DNA of 64,000 nt from positions 186,001 through 250,000 of the forward strand of contig JBGGOQ010000001.1 of assembly GCA_041320695.1 (NCBI GenBank), in the 5' to 3' direction. Below are positions 26,475 through 36,463 of this stretch, one piece after another. Both the position numbers and the translations under genes were made by a program. Below the pieces are notes generated by a model. That model searched no databases and was not told where the DNA came from. It was given only the letters and a program-made list of their open reading frames with translations. Position 1 is the stretch's first letter; each line of letters starts with the position of its first letter. This DNA is from Caldicellulosiruptoraceae bacterium PP1 (lineage in GTDB: Bacteria > Bacillota > Thermoanaerobacteria > Caldicellulosiruptorales > Caldicellulosiruptoraceae).

Positions 26475-29075
26475 ATGAACATTGAAAGATTTACACAAAG
26501 CTTACAAGAAGCAATAATAAATAGCCAAAATTTAGCTGTAATGTATAAACATCAAGAAATTTCTATAGAACATCTACATTATGCACTTGTTCAAAATCCT
26601 GAACAATTGATTTATAAAATTTTATCTAATATGGGAGTAAATGTTGAAAATTATAAATCTGATGCTGAACTTTTACTTAAGAAAATACCTGTAGTATATG
26701 GCCCAGGTGCTACATCAATATATTTTAATAGAAATTTTAATGAAGTATTGATTAAAGCAGAAGAAGAGGCTAAAAAGTTTAAAGATGAATATATTAGTGT
26801 AGAACATGTATATTTAGCACTTATAGATTTTGATTTTCAAGCTCTAAAACAAATCTTTAAGAAATACAATATAAACAGAGATAACTTTTTAAATCAGTTA
26901 TATAAAATTAGAGGTAACCAAAGAATTACAAATCCAAATCCAGAAGATACCTATGATAGTCTAAAAAAATTTGGACGTGATTTAACACAATTAGCTAAAT
27001 TAGGTAAACTTGACCCGGTAATTGGACGAGATGATGAAATAAGAAGGGTTATTCAAATATTATCAAGAAGAACAAAAAATAATCCTGTATTAATTGGTGA
27101 GCCAGGTGTTGGAAAGACTGCTATTGTAGAGGGTCTTGCTCAACGCATAATAAAAGGTGATGTTCCAGAAAGCTTAAAAAATAAGACAGTTTTTGCACTT
27201 GATTTAGGAGCATTAATAGCTGGAGCAAAGTATAGAGGAGAGTTTGAAGAAAGATTAAAAGCGGTTTTAAATGAGGTTCAAAATTCTGATGGCAAGATTA
27301 TTTTGTTTATTGATGAGATTCATAATATTGTTGGTGCCGGAAAAGCTGAAGGGGCAATGGATGCAGGTAACTTATTAAAACCTATGTTAGCAAGAGGAGA
27401 GCTACATTGTATTGGTGCTACTACAATTGACGAATATAGAAAATATATAGAAAAGGATGCAGCACTTGAAAGAAGGTTTCAACCTGTTCTTGTAAATCCT
27501 CCATCGATTGAAGATAGTATATCAATTTTAAGGGGCTTAAAAGAAAGATTTGAAATTCATCATGGCGTAAGAATTAAAGATAGTGCAATAATTGCTGCGG
27601 TAAAGTTATCTGATAGATATATAACTGATAGGTTTCTACCTGATAAAGCAATTGATTTAATTGATGAAGCAGCAGCTTTACTTAGAACAGAAATTGATAG
27701 TTTGCCTGCTCCACTCGATGAAATAAATAGAAGAATAATGCAGTTGGAGATTGAGAAAAAGGTTCTTTCAATTGAGAATGAACAAAATAAAATAGCCGAA
27801 GTAGATAATGAGATTGCAAACCTAAAAGATAAATTAAATATACTCAATGCTCAATGGGTATATGAAAAGGAATTAATAACATCACTAAAAAATATAAAAG
27901 AAGAAATTGAAATGGTAAAGTTAGATATAGAAAAAGCAGAAAGAGAATACGACCTAAACAGGTTGTCAGAATTAAAATATGGAAGGCTCACCTCTTTAGA
28001 AAAACAGCTTGAATTAAAAAAGCAAGAAATTGAGAAAATTCCAAATGAAAATAGATTATTAAAAGAAGAGGTTAGTGAAGATGAAATTGCAAAAGTTATC
28101 TCTCGATGGACAGGTATTCCTGTATCCAAAATACTTGAAACAGAAAAACAGAAAATTCTTGATCTTGAAAATATATTGCACAAACGAGTCATAGGTCAAG
28201 ATGTTGCTGTAAAAGCTGTATCAGAAGCAGTTTTAAGGGCAAGAGCAGGAATAAAAGACCCCAAAAAACCAATAGGTTCATTTTTATTCTTAGGACCAAC
28301 AGGTGTTGGTAAAACAGAGTTAGCACGTGCACTATCAGAAGCATTATTTGATTCTGAAAACAACATGATAAGAATTGATATGACTGAATATATGGAAAAA
28401 CATTCTGTTTCAAGATTGATTGGAGCTCCACCCGGATATGTTGGATATGATGAAGGTGGGCAGTTAACTGAGGCTGTTAGAACAAAACCATATTCTGTAA
28501 TACTTTTTGATGAGATTGAAAAGGCTCATCATGATGTATTTAATATACTTTTACAAATTCTTGATGATGGAAGATTAACAGATTCACAAGGAAGAACAGT
28601 TGATTTTAAAAATACTATTATAATAATGACATCAAATTTAGCAAGTGATATTCTATTAAATAATAATTATGAAGATAATGATATTGATGAGAATACTAAA
28701 AATATTATTGAAAAGCAGCTAAAAAGCTTTTTTAGACCAGAGTTTTTAAATAGACTTGATGAAATAATTATATTTAAACCACTTAATAAAGAAGATTTAA
28801 AGAAGATTGTTAAACTTAGAATTAATGAAGTTCAAGAAAGACTTTCTCAAAGAGATATTGTAATTAATGTAACTGATAAATTACTTGAATATATTATAGA
28901 TAATGCATATGATGTAAACTTTGGTGCAAGACCCATAAAAAGATTTATACAAAAAAACATCGAAACATTATTAGCTCGTGATTTAATAGAAGGTAAAATA
29001 TCTGATGGAGACACTATTACAATAGATATTGAAGATGAAAAAATAAAAGTTTATACAGATTCAATGCCAGAATAA
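26475..29075 (+). CDS. clpB: ATP-dependent disaggregase ClpB
   Basis: Hsp100 chaperone that threads aggregated proteins through its pore with DnaK. N domain (about 1-150), AAA+ module 1 with Walker A 'GEPGVGKT' starting at residue 208, a long coiled-coil M domain (about 400-525) that distinguishes ClpB from ClpC/ClpA, and AAA+ module 2 with 'GPTGVGKT' from about residue 607. The in-frame GTG 26466 and ATG 26469 lie within the GAGGTGAT ribosome binding site, so ATG 26475 is the likely start. Confidence 0.95.
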   Translation: MNIERFTQSLQEAIINSQNLAVMYKHQEISIEHLHYALVQNPEQLIYKILSNMGVNVENYKSDAELLLKKIPVVYGPGATSIYFNRNFNEVLIKAEEEAKKFKDEYISVEHVYLALIDFDFQALKQIFKKYNINRDNFLNQLYKIRGNQRITNPNPEDTYDSLKKFGRDLTQLAKLGKLDPVIGRDDEIRRVIQILSRRTKNNPVLIGEPGVGKTAIVEGLAQRIIKGDVPESLKNKTVFALDLGALIAGAKYRGEFEERLKAVLNEVQNSDGKIILFIDEIHNIVGAGKAEGAMDAGNLLKPMLARGELHCIGATTIDEYRKYIEKDAALERRFQPVLVNPPSIEDSISILRGLKERFEIHHGVRIKDSAIIAAVKLSDRYITDRFLPDKAIDLIDEAAALLRTEIDSLPAPLDEINRRIMQLEIEKKVLSIENEQNKIAEVDNEIANLKDKLNILNAQWVYEKELITSLKNIKEEIEMVKLDIEKAEREYDLNRLSELKYGRLTSLEKQLELKKQEIEKIPNENRLLKEEVSEDEIAKVISRWTGIPVSKILETEKQKILDLENILHKRVIGQDVAVKAVSEAVLRARAGIKDPKKPIGSFLFLGPTGVGKTELARALSEALFDSENNMIRIDMTEYMEKHSVSRLIGAPPGYVGYDEGGQLTEAVRTKPYSVILFDEIEKAHHDVFNILLQILDDGRLTDSQGRTVDFKNTIIIMTSNLASDILLNNNYEDNDIDENTKNIIEKQLKSFFRPEFLNRLDEIIIFKPLNKEDLKKIVKLRINEVQERLSQRDIVINVTDKLLEYIIDNAYDVNFGARPIKRFIQKNIETLLARDLIEGKISDGDTITIDIEDEKIKVYTDSMPE

Positions 29076-29100
29076 GCTATGATGCTTTTCTGGCATTTCT
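29063..29100 (+). terminator. Terminator-like hairpin at the end of clpB
   Basis: AATGCCAGAA (29063-29072, within the last codons of clpB) pairs with TTCTGGCATT (29088-29097) across a 15-base loop. The following T-run is weak. Confidence 0.5.
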
Positions 29101-29174
29101 ACATTTGAAAACTTTTTTAAAAAATTAATATAAAAAAACCAAATGCTATATTAACTAATATGCATAATTCTTGC

Positions 29175-29203
29175 TTGAAAAATATGCTTTTTTTATTTAC
29201 AAT
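29175..29203 (+). promoter_or_regulatory. Promoter of the ligase-iorAB operon
   Basis: TTGAAA (29175-29180), a 17-base spacer and TACAAT (29198-29203), about 40 bases upstream of the first ligase gene. Confidence 0.65.
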
Positions 29204-29240
29204 AATATAAATAAATTATTTTGGAAGGATGGTAGGATAG

Positions 29241-30536
29241 ATGATTTGGTCTGAATATGAAAAGCTTAATCGAAATCAATATGCTGAACTTCAATTAGAA
29301 AGATTAAAAAGAACGGTAGAAAGAGTTTATGAACTTGTTCCTTTTTACCGAAAGAAATTTGATGAGATAGGAGTTAAACCATCTCATATAAAATCTTTAA
29401 AAGACATATCACTTTTACCTTTTACAACAAAAGATGATTTAAGGACTAATTATCCATATGGACTTTTTACTGTTCCCTTATCAAAGATTGTAAGAATTCA
29501 TGCCTCATCTGGAACTACTGGTAAACCAACAGTTGTAGGATATACAAAGCATGATATGGATGTTTGGACAGAATCGGTTGCTAGACTTGCTGTTGCAGCA
29601 GGTGTTAGAGAACATGATATTGCACAAATATCTTTTGGTTATGGACTTTTTACAGGGGCTTTTGGACTTCATTATGGCCTTGAAAAGATTGGTGCGACTG
29701 TAATTCCAATCTCAAGTGGAAACACAGAAAAACAGTTAATGATAATGCAAGACTTTGGGTCTTCAGTTTTAATTTGTACTCCATCATATGCACTTTATAT
29801 GGATGAAGTTGCTTCTGAGCTAGGAATTGACAGAAATAATATCAAATTAAAATTGGGATTATTTGGTGGAGAAGGTTCAACAGTTGAAATGAGAAGAGAA
29901 ATTGAAAAAAAGTGGGGATTATTTGCTACAGAAAATTATGGTCTTTCTGAAATAATAGGTCCGGGTGTATCAGGTGAATGTGAATATAGATGTGGGTTAC
30001 ATATAAATGAAGACCATTTTTACCCTGAAATTATTAATCCTGATACTGGTGAAGTTTTGCCAGAGGGTGAAACTGGTGAATTAGTTATAACAACAATAAC
30101 TAAAGAGGGAATGCCACTTATTAGATATAGAACAAGAGATATCACTTCGTTGATTTATGAACCATGCAAATGTGGTAGAACAAGTGTTAGAATGACATCT
30201 GTTAAAGGTCGAACAGATGATATGCTAATTATTCGTGGTGTTAATGTATTCCCATCACAGATTGAATCAGTATTAATGGGAATTGAAGGAATTGGCCCTC
30301 AATATCAAATTATAGTTGATAAAAAGGGCTTTTTAGATGAAATAGAGGTACATGTTGAACTTGTAGATGGTAGTTTATTAGAAAGATATAGTGAATTAGA
30401 AAAATTAGAAAATAAAATTAAACATAGAATATATACAATATTAGGCTTAAATGTTAAGCTAAAATTAGTAGAGCCAAAAAGCATTGAAAGAACAGTTGGT
30501 AAGGCGAAAAGAGTGATTGACTTGAGAAAAAAATAA
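29241..30536 (+). CDS. paaK: Phenylacetate-CoA ligase family protein (first copy)
   Basis: AMP-forming acyl-CoA ligase of the PaaK branch: ATP + aryl acetate + CoA gives aryl-acetyl-CoA, AMP and PPi. The AMP-binding loop is '[11 protein letters not shown]'; '[14 protein letters not shown]', 'YRTRDIT' and '[20 protein letters not shown]' are the other family signatures. 431 aa, standard length. First gene of the operon with iorA, iorB, a second ligase and a tandem-ACT protein. In anaerobes such ligases may either activate aryl acids or remove CoA from the products of the oxidoreductase; sequence does not decide. Confidence 0.88.
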   Translation: MIWSEYEKLNRNQYAELQLERLKRTVERVYELVPFYRKKFDEIGVKPSHIKSLKDISLLPFTTKDDLRTNYPYGLFTVPLSKIVRIHASSGTTGKPTVVGYTKHDMDVWTESVARLAVAAGVREHDIAQISFGYGLFTGAFGLHYGLEKIGATVIPISSGNTEKQLMIMQDFGSSVLICTPSYALYMDEVASELGIDRNNIKLKLGLFGGEGSTVEMRREIEKKWGLFATENYGLSEIIGPGVSGECEYRCGLHINEDHFYPEIINPDTGEVLPEGETGELVITTITKEGMPLIRYRTRDITSLIYEPCKCGRTSVRMTSVKGRTDDMLIIRGVNVFPSQIESVLMGIEGIGPQYQIIVDKKGFLDEIEVHVELVDGSLLERYSELEKLENKIKHRIYTILGLNVKLKLVEPKSIERTVGKAKRVIDLRKK

Positions 30537-30558
30537 AGATTTTTGGGAGGTTGACAAG

Positions 30559-32289
30559 TTGAAAAAGCTAATGCTTGGAAATGAGGCTGTTGCCCGTGGA
30601 TGCTATGAAGCTTCTGTTAAAGTTGTTTCTTCGTATCCAGGAACGCCTTCTACTGAAATTACTGAGTATATTGCAAAATATGATGATATATATTCTGAAT
30701 GGGCACCAAATGAAAAAGTTGCACTTGAAGTAGCAATTGGTGCATCAATTTATGGGAAAAGAGCATTAAGTTGTATGAAACATGTTGGTTTAAATGTTGC
30801 AGCAGATCCATTATTTACAGTCTCATATACAGGTATAAACAAAGGACTTGTTTTAGCAGTTGCAGATGACCCTGGAATGCATTCATCTCAAAACGAACAG
30901 GATACAAGAATGATTGCTAAGGCTGCAAAGGTTCCTATAGTTGAACCATCTGATAGTGACGAATGTAGAAGATTTGTTAAATTTGCTTTTAAACTCAGTG
31001 AAATGTATGATACACCAGTTATATTAAGATTAACAACAAGGGTTTCTCATTCTCAATCAATTGTAGAGTTAGAGGATAGAGAAGACTATCAATCAGAATA
31101 CATAAAAGACATTTCAAAATATGTTATGATGCCTGCAATGGCAAGGAAAAGACATATTTTTGTTGAAGAAAGAGAAAAGTTATTATCTGAGTTTGCAAAC
31201 AATTGTGAGTTAAATAGAATTGAAAAAGGTGATACAAGTTTTGGTATTATTACATCTGGAATAAGCTATCAATATGTAAAAGAAGCTATACCGAATGCAT
31301 GGATACTAAAATTGGGGCTTGTTAATCCACTACCACAAAAGTTAATAAAAGATTTTTGTAATAAATTTGAAAAGGTATATATTATTGAGGAATTGGATCC
31401 ATTTATAGAAAACTATGTTAGAAGCCTTGGAATAACAAATGTTCATGGCAAGGATATTTTCCCTTTATGTGGAGAATATTCAGCTCAATTAATTAAAAAA
31501 GTAATATTAGGTGTTGAGGATAATAAATGTGATAAACTAAGCATTGAATTACCAATAAGAACACCAGTATTATGTCCTGGTTGCCCTCATAGAGGTATTT
31601 TTTATGCAATTAAAAAGGTTGGAACAATTACAACAGGTGATATAGGATGTTATACATTAGGAGCCCTAAAGCCATTTGAAGCTATTGATACATGTGTTTG
31701 CATGGGTGCAAGTATTGGAATGGCACATGGTATAAATAAAGCTTCTGATAATAATGAAAAGGCTGTTGCTGTAATAGGTGATTCTACTTTTATACATTCT
31801 GGAATTACAGGGCTAATTAATGCTGTTTATAATAAATCAAATTTACTTTTGATTATTTTGGATAATTCAACAACTGGTATGACTGGGCATCAAGAACATC
31901 CTGCAACTGGCTTTACTATTAAAAATGAACCTACATATATGTTAAATATTGTTGAACTTTGTAAAACAGTTGGTGTAGATAATGTTGATGTAATAGACCC
32001 ATATAATATTAATGAGAATGTTGAAAAAATAAAAAAATCTCTGGAAACAAAAGGTGTATCTGTTTTAATTGCTAAGGCACCTTGCAGATTACACAAAAGA
32101 TTCAGAATTGACAAAAAAATAAGACAAGTTGATAATAAAAAATGTAAAAATTGCAAAATGTGTCTATCAATTGGGTGTCCAGCTATTTCTAATAAAGATG
32201 GTATTATTAAGATTGATGAAAATCTTTGTTTTAGCTGTGGTTTATGCCAAAGCGTTTGTAAATTTGGTGCTATTATAACAAAGGAGTAG
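30559..32289 (+). CDS. iorA: Indolepyruvate:ferredoxin oxidoreductase, alpha subunit
   Basis: Thiamine-diphosphate subunit that oxidatively decarboxylates aryl pyruvates (indole-, phenyl- and hydroxyphenylpyruvate) to aryl-acetyl-CoA, reducing ferredoxin. An N-terminal pyrimidine-binding region ('SSYPGTPSTEI') precedes the ThDP-binding region ('TTGDIGCYTLG', 'VIGDSTFIHSG'). The last about 50 residues form a two-cluster ferredoxin: CxxCxxCxxxxCP (an IorA-type widened spacing) and CxxCxxCxxxC. 576 aa. TTG start eight bases after GGGAGG. Confidence 0.94.
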   Translation: MKKLMLGNEAVARGCYEASVKVVSSYPGTPSTEITEYIAKYDDIYSEWAPNEKVALEVAIGASIYGKRALSCMKHVGLNVAADPLFTVSYTGINKGLVLAVADDPGMHSSQNEQDTRMIAKAAKVPIVEPSDSDECRRFVKFAFKLSEMYDTPVILRLTTRVSHSQSIVELEDREDYQSEYIKDISKYVMMPAMARKRHIFVEEREKLLSEFANNCELNRIEKGDTSFGIITSGISYQYVKEAIPNAWILKLGLVNPLPQKLIKDFCNKFEKVYIIEELDPFIENYVRSLGITNVHGKDIFPLCGEYSAQLIKKVILGVEDNKCDKLSIELPIRTPVLCPGCPHRGIFYAIKKVGTITTGDIGCYTLGALKPFEAIDTCVCMGASIGMAHGINKASDNNEKAVAVIGDSTFIHSGITGLINAVYNKSNLLLIILDNSTTGMTGHQEHPATGFTIKNEPTYMLNIVELCKTVGVDNVDVIDPYNINENVEKIKKSLETKGVSVLIAKAPCRLHKRFRIDKKIRQVDNKKCKNCKMCLSIGCPAISNKDGIIKIDENLCFSCGLCQSVCKFGAIITKE

Positions 32290-32297
32290 ATATTGGT

Positions 32298-32864
32298 ATG
32301 ACGAAAAGTATATTAGTTGTTGGTGTAGGAGGACAAGGAAATCTTCTTTTGAGCAGAATCCTTGGTGATGTCTTTTTATCAAAAGGATTTGATGTAAAAA
32401 TATCAGAGGTTCATGGGATGGCACAACGTGGAGGAAGTGTTGTAACATATGTTAAATTTGGAGAAAAGATTTATTCTCCATTAATTGAAAAAAATGAAGC
32501 AGATTTTATTCTTGCATTTGAAAAATTAGAAGGGCTACGTTGGATTGATTATTTAAAAGATGATGGGGTTCTAATATTAAATGATTATGAAATTCCACCA
32601 ATGAGTGTTATATCTGGAATATCGAAATACCCAGATGTAATATCTATTTTAGAAAAACAAAATTTAAATTATAAATTAGTAGATTTGAATAGTGTTGTAA
32701 ATAAACTTAATTCTTCAAGGGTAATGAATATAGCATTATTGGGATACTTTTCAAAATATTTCGATTTTTCTGAACAAGATTGGATAGATGCCATAAAAAG
32801 AAATATAAAAGAAAAGTTTATTGATATTAATCTAAAAGCATTTTCTTTTGGGAAAGAGTTATAA
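32298..32864 (+). CDS. iorB: Indolepyruvate:ferredoxin oxidoreductase, beta subunit
   Basis: Gamma-type catalytic domain subunit (188 aa) that completes the IorAB enzyme. It starts with the typical 'SILVVGVGGQGNLLLSRILG' and continues 'EVHGMAQRGGSVVTYVKFG', both hallmarks of the family. It follows iorA by 8 nt. A GGAG lies rather far (about 12 bases) from ATG 32298; no better start is in frame. Confidence 0.94.
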   Translation: MTKSILVVGVGGQGNLLLSRILGDVFLSKGFDVKISEVHGMAQRGGSVVTYVKFGEKIYSPLIEKNEADFILAFEKLEGLRWIDYLKDDGVLILNDYEIPPMSVISGISKYPDVISILEKQNLNYKLVDLNSVVNKLNSSRVMNIALLGYFSKYFDFSEQDWIDAIKRNIKEKFIDINLKAFSFGKEL

Positions 32865-32882
32865 TATAAAGAGGTGAGATTA

Positions 32883-34184
32883 GTGAAGTATTGGAATGAG
32901 CCAGTTGAGTGTGCTGATAGAGAAAGGTTAAACCAAATTAAAACAATGAGACTAATTGATACTGTAAAAAGGGTTTATTTTAATGTTCCACATTACAGAA
33001 ATAAGATGCAAGATTATGGCCTTGTGCCAGAAGATATTAAAAGTTTAGATGATTTAAAAAAGCTACCTTTTACAACAAAACAAGATTTGAGAGATACTTA
33101 TCCTTATGGATTATTTGCAACACCGTTAAGTGAGATTGTTCGTATTCATGCATCTTCAGGAACTACTGGTAAACAAACAGTTGTAGGTTATACAAGAAAT
33201 GATTTGACTATATGGTCTGAAGTAATGGCAAGGACATTAATTGCTGCTGGTGCAGATAAACATTCATTTATTCAAGTGGCTTACGGGTATGGTTTGTTTA
33301 CAGGCGGATTAGGAGTTCATTATGGTGCTGAAAGAATAGGTGCTTCTGTTATACCAATTTCAGTTGGTAATACAAAAAGGCAGGTTCAACTGATGGTTGA
33401 TTTCGGAACAACCTTGATTGCATGTACTCCTTCATATGCCTTATATTTGGCAGAAACTATTGATGAATTAGGCATAGATAAAAGTGAATTAAAGCTAAAA
33501 TCAGGGGTATTTGGAGCTGAACCTTGGTCAGAAAATATGAGAAAAGAGATTGAATTAAAGCTAAATTTAAAAGCACATGATATTTATGGTCTTTCAGAAA
33601 TTATTGGGCCAGGTGTATCTTTTGAATGTGAATATCAAGAAGGGCTACATATAAACGAAGACCATTTTATACCTGAAATAATTAATCCAGAAACTGGTGA
33701 AGTATTGCCCGAAGGTTCAATAGGTGAGCTTGTTTTTACAACTGTAACTAAAGAGGGTTTACCTCTCATTAGATATAGAACAAGAGATATAACTTCATTA
33801 AATTATGAAAAATGCAAATGCGGAAGAACATTAGTTAGAATGAATAAGGTTATGGGAAGAACAGATGATATGATAATTGTAAGAGGAGTTAATGTATTTC
33901 CAACTCAAATTGAAAGTGTCTTACTTGAGATAGGAGATACATCACCTCATTATCAATTAATTGTAGATAGGGTAAATAACTTAGATGTACTTGAAGTACT
34001 TGTAGAAGTTTCAGAAAATCTATTCTCTGATGAAGTAAAGAAATTAGAAGATCTTGATAGGAAAATAACAAAAGCAATTGAAGACACATTAGGTATATCA
34101 GTAAAAGTAAGACTTGTTGAACCTAAAACAATTGAAAGAAGCGAAGGGAAAGCAAAAAGAGTTATAGATAAAAGAAAATATTAG
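32883..34184 (+). CDS. paaK: Phenylacetate-CoA ligase family protein (second copy)
   Basis: Second PaaK-type AMP-forming ligase, clearly paralogous to the one at 29241 but diverged. It has '[11 protein letters not shown]', '[19 protein letters not shown]', 'YRTRDIT' and '[20 protein letters not shown]'. The in-frame GTG 32874 lies in the GAGGTGAG ribosome binding site, so GTG 32883 is preferred. Placed immediately after iorB, it probably handles a different acid (for example indole- or hydroxyphenyl- instead of phenylacetate, or a branched-chain acid); this is inference. Confidence 0.87.
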   Translation: MKYWNEPVECADRERLNQIKTMRLIDTVKRVYFNVPHYRNKMQDYGLVPEDIKSLDDLKKLPFTTKQDLRDTYPYGLFATPLSEIVRIHASSGTTGKQTVVGYTRNDLTIWSEVMARTLIAAGADKHSFIQVAYGYGLFTGGLGVHYGAERIGASVIPISVGNTKRQVQLMVDFGTTLIACTPSYALYLAETIDELGIDKSELKLKSGVFGAEPWSENMRKEIELKLNLKAHDIYGLSEIIGPGVSFECEYQEGLHINEDHFIPEIINPETGEVLPEGSIGELVFTTVTKEGLPLIRYRTRDITSLNYEKCKCGRTLVRMNKVMGRTDDMIIVRGVNVFPTQIESVLLEIGDTSPHYQLIVDRVNNLDVLEVLVEVSENLFSDEVKKLEDLDRKITKAIEDTLGISVKVRLVEPKTIERSEGKAKRVIDKRKY

Positions 34185-34255
34185 TTTGATTTATTATTGA
34201 AAGGGTAAAAGATAATTAAAGTAATTTAATGCAATTAATAAAGGAGGGATAATTA

Positions 34256-34687
34256 ATGCTTGTAAAACAGATATCAGTTTTTCTAGAAAACAAGTCAGGA
34301 AGGTTAGCAGAAGTAACTAAGTTACTGGGGGAAAATGATATACAAATATTAGCACTTTCTATTGCTGATACTACTGATTTTGGGATATTAAGACTTATTG
34401 TTAATAAACCAGATATTGCTTTAGAGGTTTTGAAAGAGAATGGATATACAGTATCTGGGACCGAGGTTATTGGAATTTCTGTTGAAGATAAGCCAGGTGG
34501 TTTATCAAGAGTACTAGAAATTTTATTTAAATATGACGTTAGTATAGAATATATGTATGCTTTTGTTGGTAAGATAACAGATGAGGCATTAGTAATCTTA
34601 AAGGTTGATAGGCCAGAGTTTGCTATTAAGGTTCTTCGAGAGAATAACATAAAGATACTTGATCCTAAAGATGTATATACAATGTAG
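34256..34687 (+). CDS. Tandem ACT-domain protein
   Basis: 143 aa made of two ACT domains (about 1-70 and 72-140) and nothing else. Each starts with a 'KSGRLAEVTKLL' or 'KPGGLSRVLEIL' helix in the usual ACT pattern, which binds amino acids at domain interfaces. It has no DNA-binding or catalytic domain, so it is likely an amino-acid sensor acting on a partner protein. Proteins of this type are often found next to PaaK/IorAB genes in Clostridia. AAGGAGGG ribosome binding site; followed by a strong terminator. Confidence 0.85.
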   Translation: MLVKQISVFLENKSGRLAEVTKLLGENDIQILALSIADTTDFGILRLIVNKPDIALEVLKENGYTVSGTEVIGISVEDKPGGLSRVLEILFKYDVSIEYMYAFVGKITDEALVILKVDRPEFAIKVLRENNIKILDPKDVYTM

Positions 34688-34713
34688 AAGGGGGATAATC
34701 CCCCTTCTTTTAT
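34686..34713. terminator. Bidirectional terminator between the ACT gene and the spore protein gene
   Basis: AGAAGGGGG / CCCCCTTCT stem with loop ATAAT and a TTTTATT tail on the + strand. The stem begins at the last codons of the ACT gene, and the convergent spore protein gene ends just inside its tail. Confidence 0.85.
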
Positions 34714-34907
34714 TGACCTTTAACTCTATTTTGATAATCTTGAATCATTTTTTTTACCATATACCCACCAATTGTTCCTGCTTGTTTTGCTGTAATGTTA
34801 CCATTATATGGCTGTAATTGAACTCCTACTTCTGATGCTGTTTCATTTTTTAGCTTATCCATTGCTGGAGTTGCTTCAGGAACCAACTTTTTTCTTGTTC
34901 TTGCCAT
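34710..34907 (-). CDS. Small acid-soluble spore protein, alpha/beta type
   Basis: DNA-coating protein made in the forespore, 65 aa. It has the two conserved blocks of the family: 'KLKNETASEVGV', containing the region cut by the germination protease, and 'GGYMVKKMIQDYQN' at the C-terminus. Its ribosome binding site is the off-consensus AGGGGGTTAAA, shared with the second copy at 60337. It is evidence that the organism forms spores. I could not place a sigma-G promoter with confidence. Confidence 0.95.
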   Translation of the reverse strand: MARTRKKLVPEATPAMDKLKNETASEVGVQLQPYNGNITAKQAGTIGGYMVKKMIQDYQNRVKGQ

Positions 34908-35015
34908 TTCTTTAACCCCCTATTTTATTATTCATTATTATTTTTAGCTTTTTTAAGATAAATATAAATTAAATTTTTCCAATTAATTTACTTTATAATT
35001 TTTAATATGTAATGA

Positions 35016-35021
35016 TATAAT
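35016..35021 (+). promoter_or_regulatory. Candidate -10 box of the miaB operon
   Basis: TATAAT with TG one base upstream (TGATATAAT), 34 bases before the miaB start. No good -35 box is seen at 17 bases (TTATAA), consistent with an extended -10 promoter. Confidence 0.5.
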
Positions 35022-35055
35022 AAGGTTTGAAAGTTTTAAAAAGAGGTGTTTTATA

Positions 35056-36462
35056 TTGGCTGAAAGATTATTTGAATTTGATAGACAACAATCTTTTATA
35101 GAAATGATTTCTGAAAAAAATCTTGATTATATTGAAAAGAATAATACTAAAAAGAAATATCATATTATAACTTATGGTTGTCAAATGAACGTTCATGATT
35201 CCGAAAAATTAGCTGGTATGTTAAATTCAATGGCCTATGAAGAAACAGATAATATTAATGAAGCAAATCTGGTAATATTTAATACTTGTGCAGTTAGAGA
35301 ACACGCAGAATCAAGGGTATATGGCAATATTGGACCATTAAAAAAATATAAGGAGAAAAAAGATGAATTTATTATTGCTGTTTGCGGATGTATGCCACAA
35401 CAAAGTGGTGTTGCTGAAAAAATAGCAAAATTATTTCCTTTTATTGATATTATTTTTGGGACTAAAAATTTATATAGATTTCCAGAAATGCTTTATAACG
35501 CATTTATTTCAAATAAAACAATTATTGATGTTCGAGATGATGAAGATGTTGTTGTAGAAGGAGTTCCTGTTGCTCGTAAAGAAGGCGTATCTGCTTTTGT
35601 AAATATTATTTATGGGTGTAATAATTATTGCACATATTGTATTGTTCCTTATGTAAGAGGGCGAGAAAGAAGTAGAAAATCAGATGAAATAATTTTTGAA
35701 ATAGAGAATTTGGCCCAAAGTGGTGTAAAAGAAGTAACCTTATTAGGCCAAAACGTAAACTCATATGGTAAGGATCTTGACGAAAATATTTCTTTTGCTA
35801 AATTATTGTCTATGGTAAATGATATAAATGGAATAGAAAGAATAAGGTTTGTAACTTCTCATCCAAAGGATTTATCAGATGAATTAATAGATGCAATGGC
35901 AAATTTAGATAAAGTTTGCGAACATATTCATTTACCTATTCAGTCGGGTAGTTCAAGAATATTAAAAGAAATGAATAGAAAATATACTAAAGAAGATTAT
36001 TTAAAACTTATTGAAAAACTAAAATATAAAGTTAAAGACATTGCAATAACAACTGATATTATAGTAGGATTTCCTGGAGAAGAAGAGGAAGATTTTCAAG
36101 AAACACTCGATGTAGTTAAAAAAGTCCAATTTGATTCAGCTTTTACATTCATTTATTCAAAAAGAAAAGGAACTAAGGCTGCAGAGCTTGAAAATCAAGT
36201 ACCAGATGATATTAAACATAATAGATTTAACAGACTTCTCGATGTTGTTGAAGATATTGCATTAAATAAGAATAAAAAATTAATTGGAAAAACTTTTGAA
36301 GTCTTAGTTGATGGTTATTCAAAAAAGAATAATCTTCTTACAGGGAGAACAAGAACAAATAAACTTGTTAACTTAAAAGGAAGTACTGATTTAATGTATA
36401 AAAATGTAAATGTATATATAACAGATGCAACACAGCATTGGCTCCTTGGTGAGGTGAGATAG
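35056..36462 (+). CDS. miaB: tRNA-2-methylthio-N6-dimethylallyladenosine synthase MiaB
   Basis: Radical-SAM methylthiotransferase that adds the 2-methylthio group to i6A37 made by MiaA. The N-terminal auxiliary-cluster cysteines are C42 ('YGCQMN'), C78 ('NTCAVRE') and C112 ('CGCMPQ'); the radical-SAM cluster is C188/C192/C195 ('GCNNYCTYC'). A TRAM domain ends the protein. 468 aa; TTG start behind AAGAGGTG. Its partner miaA is four genes downstream, in the same operon across mutSL. Confidence 0.95.
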   Translation: MAERLFEFDRQQSFIEMISEKNLDYIEKNNTKKKYHIITYGCQMNVHDSEKLAGMLNSMAYEETDNINEANLVIFNTCAVREHAESRVYGNIGPLKKYKEKKDEFIIAVCGCMPQQSGVAEKIAKLFPFIDIIFGTKNLYRFPEMLYNAFISNKTIIDVRDDEDVVVEGVPVARKEGVSAFVNIIYGCNNYCTYCIVPYVRGRERSRKSDEIIFEIENLAQSGVKEVTLLGQNVNSYGKDLDENISFAKLLSMVNDINGIERIRFVTSHPKDLSDELIDAMANLDKVCEHIHLPIQSGSSRILKEMNRKYTKEDYLKLIEKLKYKVKDIAITTDIIVGFPGEEEEDFQETLDVVKKVQFDSAFTFIYSKRKGTKAAELENQVPDDIKHNRFNRLLDVVEDIALNKNKKLIGKTFEVLVDGYSKKNNLLTGRTRTNKLVNLKGSTDLMYKNVNVYITDATQHWLLGEVR

Positions 36463-36463
36463 G

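Noticed and set aside
34921-34990. Sigma-G promoter for the - strand spore protein
   Set aside because: No pair of boxes at proper spacing; only isolated AT-rich matches.
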